From: RGIG3178 sp942492795
GTDB taxonomy: Bacteria > Bacillota > Clostridia > Christensenellales > QAND01
Length of the DNA: 64,000 bases
Direction: 5' to 3'
Assembly: GCA_942492795.1 (NCBI GenBank)
Contig: OW818639.1
Location: forward strand, 1,054,001-1,118,000
Positions 1 through 9,600 of the stretch are shown piece by piece. Each line of letters starts with the position of its first letter. Positions within the stretch are counted from its first letter, which is position 1. The position numbers and the translations under genes are program-made. The notes under the pieces are model-generated. The model was not told the DNA's origin. It was given only the letters and a program-made list of their open reading frames with translations, and made no database searches.

Positions 1-2
1 GA

Positions 3-1277
3 AGCTATCTGCTCACGCATGCCTATTTAAACGACAACTGCCGCATGCGCTTTGTCGAAGCGACCGAGGACGGCTTTGACATCGTCAACCGGCGCTACGG
101 CCACGGGGTTGGCATGTCCCAACGCGGCGCGCAGCAGATGGCACTCAATGGCAAGGACTCCGGTTTTATTTTGGCATTCTATTTCGACGGCTCAGCCGTT
201 TCCGCTGTCGATACGACGATCCCGGCGCTTCCCGCGGCGATGCCGACGCCCACAGGCATGATCGTGCGCATCCAATGCACCAACTATGTCAACGTCCGCG
301 CGCAGGCATCCACCTCTTCCACCGACCTTGGCGACGCCAAGAACGGGGCGGAATATCCCCATTTGGGGACGACCGGCACATGGTATATCATTTTGTTCGA
401 CAACCGGGTGGCGTATGTGAGTACGTCGTATGCCACTTTGATCACGCCGACACCGACGCCTGTCGTCACGCCGACGCCGACGCCAACCGAAGCGCCCGCA
501 CCCACACCGACGGCAGAACCGACACCAACGGCTGTTCCGACGCCTACGCCGGCGACCACGCAGGTGATACGCATCAAGGTCGGCACGTCCGTCAACGTGC
601 GCAAGACCGCGTCTACCTCAGCGCTGAGCCTGGGCAAAGCATATAACAATGAAACATATGCGTATCTTGGCAAGAGCGGCAGTTTTTGGATTATCAACTA
701 CAAGGGGCAGACCGGATATGTCTATTCGACCTATGGCGTTTTGACAACGATAAGCGCATCCCCGACGGCTGCGCCGACACCTACGCCCACCACAGCGCCT
801 TCCGCAGCGGCAACCGCCACGCCGGCCACAACGCCGACGCCCACGGCTGTGAGCACGCAGGTGATACGCATCAAGGTCAGCACGTCCGTCAACGTTCGCA
901 AGACCGCGTCCACCTCCGCTTCGAGCCTGGGAAGGGCTTACAACAACGAAACGTATGCCTATCTCGGCAAGAGCGGCAGTTTTTGGAAGATCAATTACAA
1001 GGGGCAGACCGGGTATGTATACTCGACCTATGGCGTATTGACGACGTCAAGCACGGCAACAACGCCTGCGCCGTCGTCATCGACGACCCATTATGTGAGC
1101 ATCAAGGTCGGCACCTATGTCAACGTGCGCAAGACCGCGTCCACCTCCGCTTTGAGCCTGGGCAGGGCTTACAACAATGAAAAGTACGTTTACCTCGGAA
1201 AGAGCGGCAGTTTTTGGAAGATCAATTACAAGGGGCAGACCGGGTATGTTTACGTCACATACGGCGTATATATCTGA
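3..1277 (+). CDS. SpoIID/LytB-domain protein with four SH3b repeats (5' end missing)
   Basis: The reading frame is open from the first bases of the window, so the true start lies upstream; an internal Met at 45 is not a credible start. The visible N-terminal part carries the end of a SpoIID/LytB domain (motif GHGVGMSQRGAQQMA followed by an ILxFYFxG-like segment). After it come four bacterial SH3 domains, each with the core VNVRxxASTSxxxLG and a Tyr-rich end, joined by Thr-Pro-rich linkers. SpoIID-family proteins act on peptidoglycan glycan strands and SH3b domains usually bind cell wall, so an exported wall-associated enzyme is likely. SH3b repeats 2 to 4 are nearly identical, pointing to recent internal duplication. 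The exact substrate and any role in sporulation cannot be told from this fragment. Confidence 0.8.
   Translation, partial: SYLLTHAYLNDNCRMRFVEATEDGFDIVNRRYGHGVGMSQRGAQQMALNGKDSGFILAFYFDGSAVSAVDTTIPALPAAMPTPTGMIVRIQCTNYVNVRAQASTSSTDLGDAKNGAEYPHLGTTGTWYIILFDNRVAYVSTSYATLITPTPTPVVTPTPTPTEAPAPTPTAEPTPTAVPTPTPATTQVIRIKVGTSVNVRKTASTSALSLGKAYNNETYAYLGKSGSFWIINYKGQTGYVYSTYGVLTTISASPTAAPTPTPTTAPSAAATATPATTPTPTAVSTQVIRIKVSTSVNVRKTASTSASSLGRAYNNETYAYLGKSGSFWKINYKGQTGYVYSTYGVLTTSSTATTPAPSSSTTHYVSIKVGTYVNVRKTASTSALSLGRAYNNEKYVYLGKSGSFWKINYKGQTGYVYVTYGVYI
563..1274 (+). repeat. Three near-identical SH3b-coding DNA repeats
   Basis: Units at about 563-750, 860-1045 and 1090-1274 encode almost the same SH3b domain, starting IRIKVGTSVNVRKTASTSA or close variants. 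The spacers between them encode Thr/Pro/Ala-rich linkers. A more diverged unit lies at about 260-440. Units of this similarity could expand or contract by recombination. Confidence 0.75.
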
Positions 1278-1470
1278 GGCGGATAAAAGATCAGTCGTGT
1301 GTTGGTGGGATAGAGCAACCGAAAAAACCAAAAGAAGCATTGACAGGAACACTCTGTGCCTCTCATTTTCCTGTGGCGAAGTTCGTGTTTGGCAGGTATA
1401 ATGAAGTCCATATCGTTGGGGTAGCGCGTACGCGACGCGCATCGTTGCCCCTTGTTTAGGAGAGGATTGT

Positions 1471-2070
1471 ATGGCATCACTTCCCAGCTTGCATAAGGAA
1501 AAGCTCGACGCGTTGAAAGAGGAATTCTGCGCGCTTTTACGCTCCGCCGACCGTGCCGGCATGGAGGAGTTTATCGCTTATCTGGAGCAGGAGACGGATT
1601 TCTTTACGGCTCCCGCGAGCATCAACAAACACGGTGCGCTCTATGGCGGATTGCTGATGCACAGCATGGAAGTGTTTAAGCTTTTGGAGAATTTCTCCAA
1701 ACCCATCAAGGATGTTCCCCCCGCGTCGCTTATCATCTGCGGTCTTCTGCACGACGTCTGTAAAGCCAATATGTATACGGTGAAAACCCGCAACGTAAAA
1801 AACGAGCAGGGGCGTTGGGAAGAGATGGAGATGTTCGCCATCGACGACCAGTTCCCGTTCGGGCACGGAGAGAAATCGGTGTATCTTCTTTCCAAATACA
1901 TCCGTTTGACCGACGAGGAAGCGCTGGCCATCCGCTGGCACATGGGCGGCTATGACGACACCGCGCGCAGCTATGTCGGCGGTATCACGCAGTCAAGCGC
2001 GTTTGATAAAGTTCCGCTGTGCGTTTCGCTGCACCTGGCGGATATGTACGCGGCGCATTTTCGCGTTTGA
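1471..2070 (+). CDS. HD-domain protein, putative phosphohydrolase
   Basis: This 199-residue protein starts at an ATG with a strong AGGAGAGG ribosome binding site. It shows the metal-binding HD pattern: His64 in LLMHSMEVF, His94-Asp95 in LLHDVCKAN, a later His in RWHMGGYD and a C-terminal Asp in HLADMYAAHF. HD proteins hydrolyse phosphate esters of nucleotides or nucleic acids; the substrate here is not evident. There is no signal peptide or membrane segment, so it is expected to be cytoplasmic. It stands alone between a wall protein and a metallo-beta-lactamase gene, with a hairpin just after the stop codon. The HD family assignment is firm; the activity is an inference. Confidence 0.8.
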   Translation: MASLPSLHKEKLDALKEEFCALLRSADRAGMEEFIAYLEQETDFFTAPASINKHGALYGGLLMHSMEVFKLLENFSKPIKDVPPASLIICGLLHDVCKANMYTVKTRNVKNEQGRWEEMEMFAIDDQFPFGHGEKSVYLLSKYIRLTDEEALAIRWHMGGYDDTARSYVGGITQSSAFDKVPLCVSLHLADMYAAHFRV

Positions 2071-2071
2071 T

Positions 2072-2096
2072 TCGCCAAAAACTTCGTTTTTGGCGA
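2072..2096 (+). terminator. Hairpin directly after the HD-domain gene
   Basis: An 11-bp perfect stem (TCGCCAAAAAC with GTTTTTGGCGA, 3-nt loop) begins right after the stop codon. No run of T follows, so it may protect the mRNA end or terminate only weakly. Confidence 0.4.
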
Positions 2097-2261
2097 TCTA
2101 TACTGTTGGGAAAGCATTTAAAGCAAATCCGCCGCACATGTCGCCGGATTTGTACAACTTAGCTAAGATGCTATGAAACAAGATCTGACTATCACAAACT
2201 GTTTATCTCAGTATATAAAGAGCATTGACCTGATGTATTGACTGGAATTGAATAACAGGCT

Positions 2262-2292
2262 CCGTCTTCCGTACGGGAAGGCGGTTTTTTTT
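2262..2292 (+). terminator. Rho-independent terminator
   Basis: The stem CCGTCTTCC / GGAAGGCGG (one G-U pair, GTACG-type loop) is followed by eight T residues. It lies in the 334-bp gap between the HD-domain and metallo-beta-lactamase genes and separates the two transcription units. Confidence 0.75.
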
Positions 2293-2366
2293 ATTTGCAT
2301 TGCATTGGCCGATTCATGCTGCTGTGGATGGCGTTATCCCGAAGCATCCAATTTCCGATGTGCTTG

Positions 2367-2375
2367 TGGTATACT
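2367..2375 (+). promoter_or_regulatory. Extended -10 promoter candidate for the beta-CASP gene
   Basis: TGGTATACT matches an extended -10 element (TGnTATACT) about 30 nt before the chosen ATG at 2405. No good -35 is visible. It also argues against the in-frame upstream codons as translation starts. Confidence 0.4.
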
Positions 2376-2404
2376 TGAAAGAAAAAAACGGGAGCGGATT
2401 GCTT

Positions 2405-4054
2405 ATGGATTTATTGTTTGAAGGCGCGGCGCGCATGGTTACCGGGTCGTGCTATCTGTTGAACGCCTGCGGCAAGAAGATTCTGATAGACTGCGGCATG
2501 CGCCAGGGTATGGACAAGAAAACAGACGATGGCGCTTTTTCCTTTGATGTGAAGCAAATCGATGCGCTGCTGATCACCCATGCCCACATGGATCATACGG
2601 GTCTTATTCCGCTTATCATAAACCAGGGGTACAAGGGCAAGATCTATGCCACCACCGCAACAAGGGATTTGAACGCTATCATGCTGGAGGACAGCGGTCA
2701 TATTCAGGAAATGGAAGCGGAGTGGAAAACGCGCAAAGCAACCCGCGCCGGGCATCCGCCTGTACAGCCGCTCTATACCGCCGAACAGGGCAGGCAGGCG
2801 GCGCAGGGGATCATCACCGTTGAATACGGCGAAACATTCGAACTGTTTCCGGGCATTGCGGTCAACTTCGTTGACGCCGGGCATCTGTTGGGAAGCGCCA
2901 TGATAAAATTCTGGATAAAGGAACAAAACGTTCAGAAGGAACTGGTGTTTTCAGGTGATATAGGCAACCTTGACAGGCCAATCCTGCGGAATCCGTCGGA
3001 GATCACGACCGCGGACTATGTGGTGATGGAATCCACCTACGGCAACAGGCTGCATCCGCCGCGCTCCGACCAAAAAAAGGCGCTCGCGGACATCATCAAA
3101 CAGACCTTTGACAACGGCGGAAACGTTGTGATCCCGTCGTTTTCGGTGGGCCGTACGCAGGAAATTCTCTATGATCTGAGCACCATCATGCGCGAGGGCA
3201 TATCGGGTTTAAAGCCGTTTGACGTGTATGTGGACAGCCCGCTCTCCAGCAAGGCCACGCGCGTATACCAGGCAAATTTCAACGGCGGTTACTTCGACGA
3301 GCATGCCATGGCGCGCAAATCGCAGGGTGACGATCCGTTTACGTTCGAAACGCTGCACTTCGTCGAGCTGGCGGAGGATTCCAAAGCGCTGAACTTCATG
3401 CCGCAGAGCAAAGTCATCATTTCATCCTCGGGCATGTGCGAAGCGGGACGCATCAAACACCATTTGAAACACAACCTTTTCCGTCGGGAATGTTCCGTCG
3501 TATTTGTGGGTTTCCAAGCCGAGGGAACCTTGGGACGCATGCTTGTCGACGGCGATAAGCGCGTACAGATTTACGGCGAGGAGATAGAAGTCAACGCGTC
3601 GATATACCGCATGGAAGGATTCTCCGGCCACGCGGATCAGACAGGTCTGTTGGAATGGATCGGTGCGTTTGCCAACAAACCCAACGTGTTCGCCACACAC
3701 GGTGAAGAGTCGATAGCCATAGGCTTTGCCCAGCTTCTTGCGCAGAACGGATACAATGCCGTAGCGCCCAGAGAAGGAGATCTGCTGAATCTCGTGACGG
3801 GAGAGGTTCTCATGGCTCCTGAAAAGCCGAAGCAGCCCGTTGCACAGATTGAGCCGACTGTTGCGATCACCGGGCAAGAGACAGACTGGAGCGGCATGCG
3901 AAAGCGCCTGCGGCAGGAGAGCGAGCGCATGAGCGAAACGGCAAAACTATTGGAATATGCGCTTAGCGCAGGAATGGCGGGTAAAAAGCGCAAAAAATAC
4001 CGGGATCTGCTCCAACAGCTTCGCGACACAGCCCGCGCAATGACACAGGACTAG
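2405..4054 (+). CDS. Metallo-beta-lactamase/beta-CASP protein, putative RNA-processing nuclease
   Basis: The 549-residue protein starts at an ATG after GGGAGCGG, where family members begin (MDLLFEGAAR). Upstream in-frame codons are unlikely because a -10 element sits there. The metal-binding motif is HAHMDH (residues 59-64), followed by a conserved Asp in the DAGHLLGSAM and GDIGNLDRPILRNP segments. The beta-CASP insertion then has ESTYGNR and a later GHAD motif, and the C-terminal tail is basic and helical. Bacterial members resemble CPSF-73/Ysh1 and are thought to cut RNA. No signal peptide is seen, so it is cytoplasmic. It is monocistronic here. The fold is very likely; the RNA target is unknown. 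Confidence 0.88.
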   Translation: MDLLFEGAARMVTGSCYLLNACGKKILIDCGMRQGMDKKTDDGAFSFDVKQIDALLITHAHMDHTGLIPLIINQGYKGKIYATTATRDLNAIMLEDSGHIQEMEAEWKTRKATRAGHPPVQPLYTAEQGRQAAQGIITVEYGETFELFPGIAVNFVDAGHLLGSAMIKFWIKEQNVQKELVFSGDIGNLDRPILRNPSEITTADYVVMESTYGNRLHPPRSDQKKALADIIKQTFDNGGNVVIPSFSVGRTQEILYDLSTIMREGISGLKPFDVYVDSPLSSKATRVYQANFNGGYFDEHAMARKSQGDDPFTFETLHFVELAEDSKALNFMPQSKVIISSSGMCEAGRIKHHLKHNLFRRECSVVFVGFQAEGTLGRMLVDGDKRVQIYGEEIEVNASIYRMEGFSGHADQTGLLEWIGAFANKPNVFATHGEESIAIGFAQLLAQNGYNAVAPREGDLLNLVTGEVLMAPEKPKQPVAQIEPTVAITGQETDWSGMRKRLRQESERMSETAKLLEYALSAGMAGKKRKKYRDLLQQLRDTARAMTQD

Positions 4055-4188
4055 CATGTCTTTGGCTTCTTAACAAAAACAACGCGTATCCGTGCCGACA
4101 AAACGGCATGGATACGCCATAAACAGAAAAACGCACAATAGGAGCTTGCCATGCAAGCCCCGACGCTGGTGCTCCTGAATGCACAATG

Positions 4189-4356
4189 TTATTCTTTTTC
4201 GCGGGTTTCTCTTTCAGCGAGGTATTCTTTTAAAATGGTCTCAATGAAGTTGGAAAACGACCGGTTTTCCCTTGCCGCATAGCGCTTGAGTTCTTTGACA
4301 AGGTTTTCCTCAAGGCGAAAACTGTAGACTTTTTTATCCGGTTTTTCATGCGCCAT
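4189..4356 (-). CDS. Small ribbon-helix-helix DNA-binding protein
   Basis: This 55-residue ORF reads from ATG at 4356 and is preceded by a G-rich ribosome binding site (seven G) 6 nt upstream. The protein has the CopG/Arc-like pattern: a short beta strand (KKVYSFRLEENLV), a helix (KELKRYAARENRS), then a second helix (FSNFIETILKEYLAE). Such proteins dimerise and bind DNA operators, often as autoregulators or antitoxins. No toxin-like partner is adjacent: glmS is divergent and the neighbouring beta-CASP gene is convergent. It is probably a stand-alone regulator. I infer the family from pattern alone. Confidence 0.75.
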   Translation of the reverse strand: MAHEKPDKKVYSFRLEENLVKELKRYAARENRSFSNFIETILKEYLAERETREKE

Positions 4357-4616
4357 TTTTGTTCCCCCCCGAAAGCAAATGTGAAACGCCCGTTACGGGA
4401 AAACTCTGACGATACGCCGTTTATATTACCTAGTATAACAAAAATCGGATGGAATGTGGGATATATTGCTAAAAATAAATTTCGAAGTATTGGGGCGTAA
4501 ATTGATTGTATCGCTTGAAAGTAAAAAAAGCATGGCTGTTATGGGGCGAAACATGATATCATAGGCTGTATCGATGCATACGAAGTGAAAATAAGTCGAT
4601 AAGAGAATTCTGTGGT

Positions 4617-4645
4617 TTGACCACTATTGTTCAAAATGATACAAT
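4617..4645 (+). promoter_or_regulatory. SigA-type promoter of glmS
   Basis: TTGACC, a 17-nt spacer and TACAAT. Transcription would start about 25 nt before the glmS ATG, leaving no room for a glmS ribozyme in the leader. The rest of the 319-bp gap between the small ribbon-helix-helix gene and glmS is AT-rich with no other recognisable element. Confidence 0.7.
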
Positions 4646-4675
4646 TTTACTATTAACATGAGGAGGCTATTCCAT

Positions 4676-6511
4676 ATGTGCGGTATTGTAGGATATACGG
4701 GGAGTGAGCAAGCCACGCCTATTTTGCTTCGAGGGCTTGGAAGGCTCGAATATCGTGGCTACGACAGCGCCGGCGTTGCCGTTTTCAATGGAACGAGACT
4801 GGAAGTGCAAAAAGCAAAGGGAAAGCTCGGCGAGCTGGTAAAGCGCGTTGAGGAATGTCCCATCAACGGACATATGGGCATCGGGCATACGCGGTGGGCG
4901 ACACACGGCGTCCCGTCTGACGAGAATTCCCATCCGCATACGAATGAAAAGGGAACGATCGCTGTTGTACACAACGGAATCATCGAAAACTATCTTGAGC
5001 TCAAAGAAGCACTTATCGCAAAGGGCTGCACTTTTTCTTCCCAGACGGATACAGAAGTTGTGGCACATCTGATCAGCATATACGAGCAGGGAAACATGCT
5101 CAAAACCCTGTGCAGCATCATTCCGATGCTGCAAGGATCTTTCGCTTTGGCCATCGTATGCGTCAACGATCCGGACACCATCTATTGCATCCGCAAGGAC
5201 AGTCCGCTTGTCATAGGCCGTACGACGCACGGTACGGTGCTGGCATCGGATATCCCGGCTCTGTTGGAATATACGCGCGATGTATACCTGTTGGAGGATT
5301 ACGACATCGCGGTGCTCAAGCCGGACAGCGCTACGTTCTATGATGTGCTTGGCAACAAGGTTTTGAAAAAGGCCATGCATGTGGATTGGGATGTCAAGGC
5401 GGCGGAAAAGGGCGGATTTGCGCACTTTATGCTCAAGGAGATCCATGAGGAGCCTACTGCCATCAAGAATACCCTGGCACCGCTGGTCGAGTCGAAAAAC
5501 GGCAAGCTGGTCCTGCGGCAGGATGTTATGCCCATCACCGCCGACATAGCAAAAGGCATCGGGCGCATCATCATCAGCGGCTGCGGCACGGCGTTTCATG
5601 CCGGGCATGTCGCGCGAAACGTTTTTGAACAGGTAACCGGCATTGCCACCGAGGTTGAAATAGCGTCTGAATTCCGCTACCGCAACCCCATCATTCCCAA
5701 GGACACGCTGTTTATGGTCATCAGCCAGAGCGGCGAAACCGCGGATACCATCGCAGCCCTTCGGGAAGCCAAAGGCCGCGGCGTACCGACGCTGGCCATC
5801 ACCAATGTCGTTGGCAGCACCGTGGCGCGTGAAGCGGATCATGTCATCTATACCTGGGCGGGGCCTGAAATCGCTGTCGCATCCACCAAGGCGTTTGTTT
5901 CGCAGTTGATGGTCGTGTATGCGCTGGCAGCGGATCTCGCGCAAAAGCGCGGCAATATGGATGCGCAACAACTGCACCAATACCTCTACGAATTGCAGGA
6001 ACTTTCACCCAAAGCGCAGCAGCTTGTGGACAATTGGGAAGAATACGCCCGCTTGGCGAATAAGTTCCGCAACGTGCGCTACGGTTTTTACATCGGACGC
6101 CACCTCGACTATACGCTTGCCATGGAAGCGGCGCTGAAATTGAAGGAAGTTTCCTACGTACAGACGGAAGCGTACGCCGCAGGCGAATTGAAGCACGGAA
6201 CGCTCTCGTTGGTGGAAGAGGGGACGATGGTGCTGGCCATCGCAACACAGACAGCGCTTGTGGACAAGATGATCAACAACATCAAAGAGGTCAAGGTGCG
6301 CGGCGGGTACGTTATTGCGCTTATCGCCAACGGCGATCTGCGCGTGCAGCGCGAAGTGGATGAGTTTTGGGAGATCCCGGCTTGCCGCGATTTGTTCTCG
6401 CCGATACTTGTCACCATCCCGACACAACTGTTCGCGTACTATATGGCACTGGAGCGTGGTTGCGAGATCGACCAGCCGAGGAACCTCGCAAAGAGCGTAA
6501 CGGTGGAATAA
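4676..6511 (+). CDS. glmS: Glutamine-fructose-6-phosphate aminotransferase (isomerizing)
   Basis: GlmS makes glucosamine-6-phosphate from fructose-6-phosphate and glutamine, the first step to UDP-GlcNAc and peptidoglycan. The start is set at the ATG followed by TGC because the mature enzyme needs an N-terminal catalytic Cys (MCGIVGYTG); an upstream in-frame ATG overlaps the AGGAGG ribosome binding site. Residues 1 to about 220 form the Ntn glutaminase domain. Two SIS sugar-isomerase domains follow (ISGCGTAFHAGH, SQSGETADTI) and the C-terminus ends LAKSVTVE, as in the family. The length of 611 residues is typical. It is monocistronic, with its own promoter and terminator, and lacks the ribozyme common upstream of Firmicutes glmS. 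Confidence 0.97.
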   Translation: MCGIVGYTGSEQATPILLRGLGRLEYRGYDSAGVAVFNGTRLEVQKAKGKLGELVKRVEECPINGHMGIGHTRWATHGVPSDENSHPHTNEKGTIAVVHNGIIENYLELKEALIAKGCTFSSQTDTEVVAHLISIYEQGNMLKTLCSIIPMLQGSFALAIVCVNDPDTIYCIRKDSPLVIGRTTHGTVLASDIPALLEYTRDVYLLEDYDIAVLKPDSATFYDVLGNKVLKKAMHVDWDVKAAEKGGFAHFMLKEIHEEPTAIKNTLAPLVESKNGKLVLRQDVMPITADIAKGIGRIIISGCGTAFHAGHVARNVFEQVTGIATEVEIASEFRYRNPIIPKDTLFMVISQSGETADTIAALREAKGRGVPTLAITNVVGSTVAREADHVIYTWAGPEIAVASTKAFVSQLMVVYALAADLAQKRGNMDAQQLHQYLYELQELSPKAQQLVDNWEEYARLANKFRNVRYGFYIGRHLDYTLAMEAALKLKEVSYVQTEAYAAGELKHGTLSLVEEGTMVLAIATQTALVDKMINNIKEVKVRGGYVIALIANGDLRVQREVDEFWEIPACRDLFSPILVTIPTQLFAYYMALERGCEIDQPRNLAKSVTVE

Positions 6512-6524
6512 ACAGTGACGATAC

Positions 6525-6554
6525 AAAGTGCCCTCAGCGATGAGGGCACTTTTT
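6525..6554 (+). terminator. Rho-independent terminator of glmS
   Basis: The 12-bp stem AAAGTGCCCTCA / TGAGGGCACTTT, with a 4-nt loop, ends in a T-rich tract just after the glmS stop codon. Confidence 0.88.
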
Positions 6555-6649
6555 GTATGCGGTGTGCCTTATGTGATTTCATCTTTCGTACAAACCCCAA
6601 CCTATGGTACACTTAAGTATCAAATCTTTTTCGCGGGAGGCGTGGCATC

Positions 6650-9600
6650 ATGAGCAACATTCGCCGCATCTATGTGGAGAAAAGGCCGGATTTCGACAGG
6701 GAAGCCAAGCGTTTGTTGGAAGACCTTCGAACGCATTTAAACCTAAGCGCCCTGTTGGATGTGCGCGTATTGAACCGATACGACGTACAGGGGATGCAGG
6801 ACGCATCGTTTGAGCGTGCGTGCGCGACCATTTTTGCCGAACCGAACGCCGATTTTCTGTATCATGACAATTTTCCGATGGACGACGGCTGGACGGCGTT
6901 CGCTATCGAATACCTCCCCGGACAATATGACATGCGCGCGGACAGCGCCGTACAGTGCGCGCAGATGCTGGGCGACACGCCGACGATCCGCACGGCGCGC
7001 GTTTTAATTCTGCGCGGTGAATTGAGCGACGCGCAGTGGAAAGCCGTAAAGACCTACTCGATCAATCCGGTGGAATCGCGCGAAGCGTCGATGGAAATAC
7101 CGCAAACCCTTATCATGGAGGGGATTGAACCTCCCGATGTGCCGCGCATCGCAGGATTTACCGATATGGACCGTGAACAGATCGGCGTCCTGCATAAGAC
7201 AATGGGCCTTGCTATGTCACAGGAAGATCTCGCGTTTACGCAGGAATATTTTAAGTCCGAGGAACGCCGCGATCCGAGTGAGACGGAGATCCGTGTGTTG
7301 GACACCTATTGGTCGGATCATTGCAGACACACGACCTTTTCAACCGTCCTAAAGGAGATCGCGCTGCCGCAGGGGAAATACGGCAAAGCCTTTGAAAAAG
7401 CCATGGAGAATTATCAAAGCGCGCGTACGATTGCCGGCCGCAGCGAGCGACCGATGACGCTGATGGATCTTGGCACAGTCGGCGCAAAAGCCCTGCGCGC
7501 ACAGGGATATTTGAAACGGCTGGACGACAGTGAAGAGATCAACGCGTGCAGCGTCACCATGCCGGTTACGGTGGACGGACACGAGGAAACATGGCTGTTG
7601 CAGTTTAAAAACGAAACGCACAACCACCCGACGGAAATCGAGCCGTTCGGCGGCGCGGCGACGTGTCTGGGCGGTGCGATACGGGATATCCTGGCCGGGC
7701 GCGGCTATGCGCACCAGGCGATGCGCGTTTCCGGAAGCGCCGATCCGCACACGCCGTTTGAACAGACGGTGCCCGGGCGGCTTCCGCAGATGCAGATCAC
7801 CACGGGCGCAGCCGCAGGGTTTTCCTCGTATGGAAACCAAATCGGTCTTGCCACAGGGCAGGTATTTGAAATCTATGATCCCGGTTACGTCGCCAAACGC
7901 ATGGAAGTGGGCGCGGTGATAGGCGCCGTGCGCCAAAAAGACGTTGTGCGATTGCAGCCAAAAAACGGCGACATCGTGATCCTGTTGGGCGGGCGCACGG
8001 GGCGCGACGGCATCGGCGGTGCCACGGGCAGCAGTGTGAGCCATACGGAGCAGAGCCTGAGCGAATGCGGCTCACAGGTGCAAAAAGGCAACGCGCCGAC
8101 GGAGCGCAAGATCCAGCGGCTCATCAAGAACCGCGACGCGATAAAACTTATCAAGCGCTGCAACGATTTCGGCGCGGGCGGCGTATGTGTCGCGATAGGG
8201 GAGCTGGCGGACGGTCTTGACATCGATCTTGATGCCGTACCGAAGAAATACGAAGGGCTAAACGGAACCGAGCTTGCCATCAGCGAAAGTCAGGAACGCA
8301 TGGCCATGGCGGTGTCACCCGAAAACGTGGAAGCCTTTATGCAATATGCGTATGAAGAAAACCTCGAAGCCACGGTGGTGGCGCGCGTTACCGATACGAA
8401 CAGGCTTGTGATGCGCTGGCGCGGCGAACCCGTTGTGGATATCAGCAGGATGTTTTTAGACACCAACGGCGTCACGCAGCAGGCAAAGGCCACGATCGCA
8501 CATCCGCAGGAGCGCGACATGCGCGCCGAGGTGCCGCAGGATTTGCGAAACCTGTCGCTCGAGCAGGCGATGATCCGCAACATGGCGCAGCTCAACACCG
8601 CATCGCAAAAGGGTCTGGTGGAACGCTTTGACAGCACCATCGGAGCGCGGACGGTTCTGATGCCGTTCGGCGGTCAAACGCAACTGACCCCGGAAGAAGC
8701 GATGGTTGCCAAACTGCCGGTGGACGGCGAGACGGATGACGCTACGGCGATGGCTTTTGGCTTTTGCCCGCAGATCGCAAACTGGAGTCCGCTGCATTCC
8801 GGCGCGTTTGCCGTGGTGCAATCGCTGATGAAGCTTTGTGCCGTGGGAGCCGACCTTGAAAACGTGCATCTGAGCTTTCAGGAGTATTTTGAAAATCTCA
8901 AGGACAACCCGTCGAGCTGGGGCAAACCCGTTTCGGCGCTGTTGGGCGCGCTTTGCGCGCAAATGGGGTTGAACGCTGCGGCCATCGGCGGCAAGGACAG
9001 CATGAGCGGATCGTTTTTGCACTATACCGTTGCGCCTACGCTGATCAGTTTCGCGATAGCACCCATCAAAGCGTCCAAAGCGGTGTCGGCTGCTCTTTGC
9101 ACCGGGCAGAAAGTTTACCGCATTCCGCTTCCCGTGGATGAGTCGGGAATGCCGGATTTTGAAAAAGTGATGCTCATACAAAAGAAATTAACAGGGATGC
9201 ATCAGGCCGGGCATATTCAATCGGCATCCGTCGTGCGCGAGGGCGGCATGGCGGCGGCGCTGTACCGCATGTGCATGGGCAACCGTTTGGGCTTTGCGTT
9301 TGCCGCACAACAGTCAAACCCGTCGCTGTTCGCAACGCGCGTTGGGGATGTATTGGTAAGCGTGAGCGATGCGTCCGGGCTTGCCGGCATAGATTTTGAG
9401 CTGCTGGGTCAGACAAACGACAGCGGCGTCTTTGGCCTCAACGGCTGCAAGATAAAACTTGGCGACATCGAACGGGCAAACGCTTCCGTGCTCGAAGACG
9501 TGTTTCGCACCAACGTCGAATTTGCGCCTCCGATGGCGGATTTGGGAAAATATACGGTGCGCGCGCCGCGCTTCGCGCATCCGAAAATCGCGAAACCTCG

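Noticed and set aside
4357..4675. glmS ribozyme
   Set aside because: The conserved core could not be found, and the promoter lies too close to the start codon.
4667..5980. Long minus-strand open frame over glmS (437 codons)
   Set aside because: It is antisense to a clear glmS gene, has no domain-like sequence and only reflects codon bias of the sense gene.
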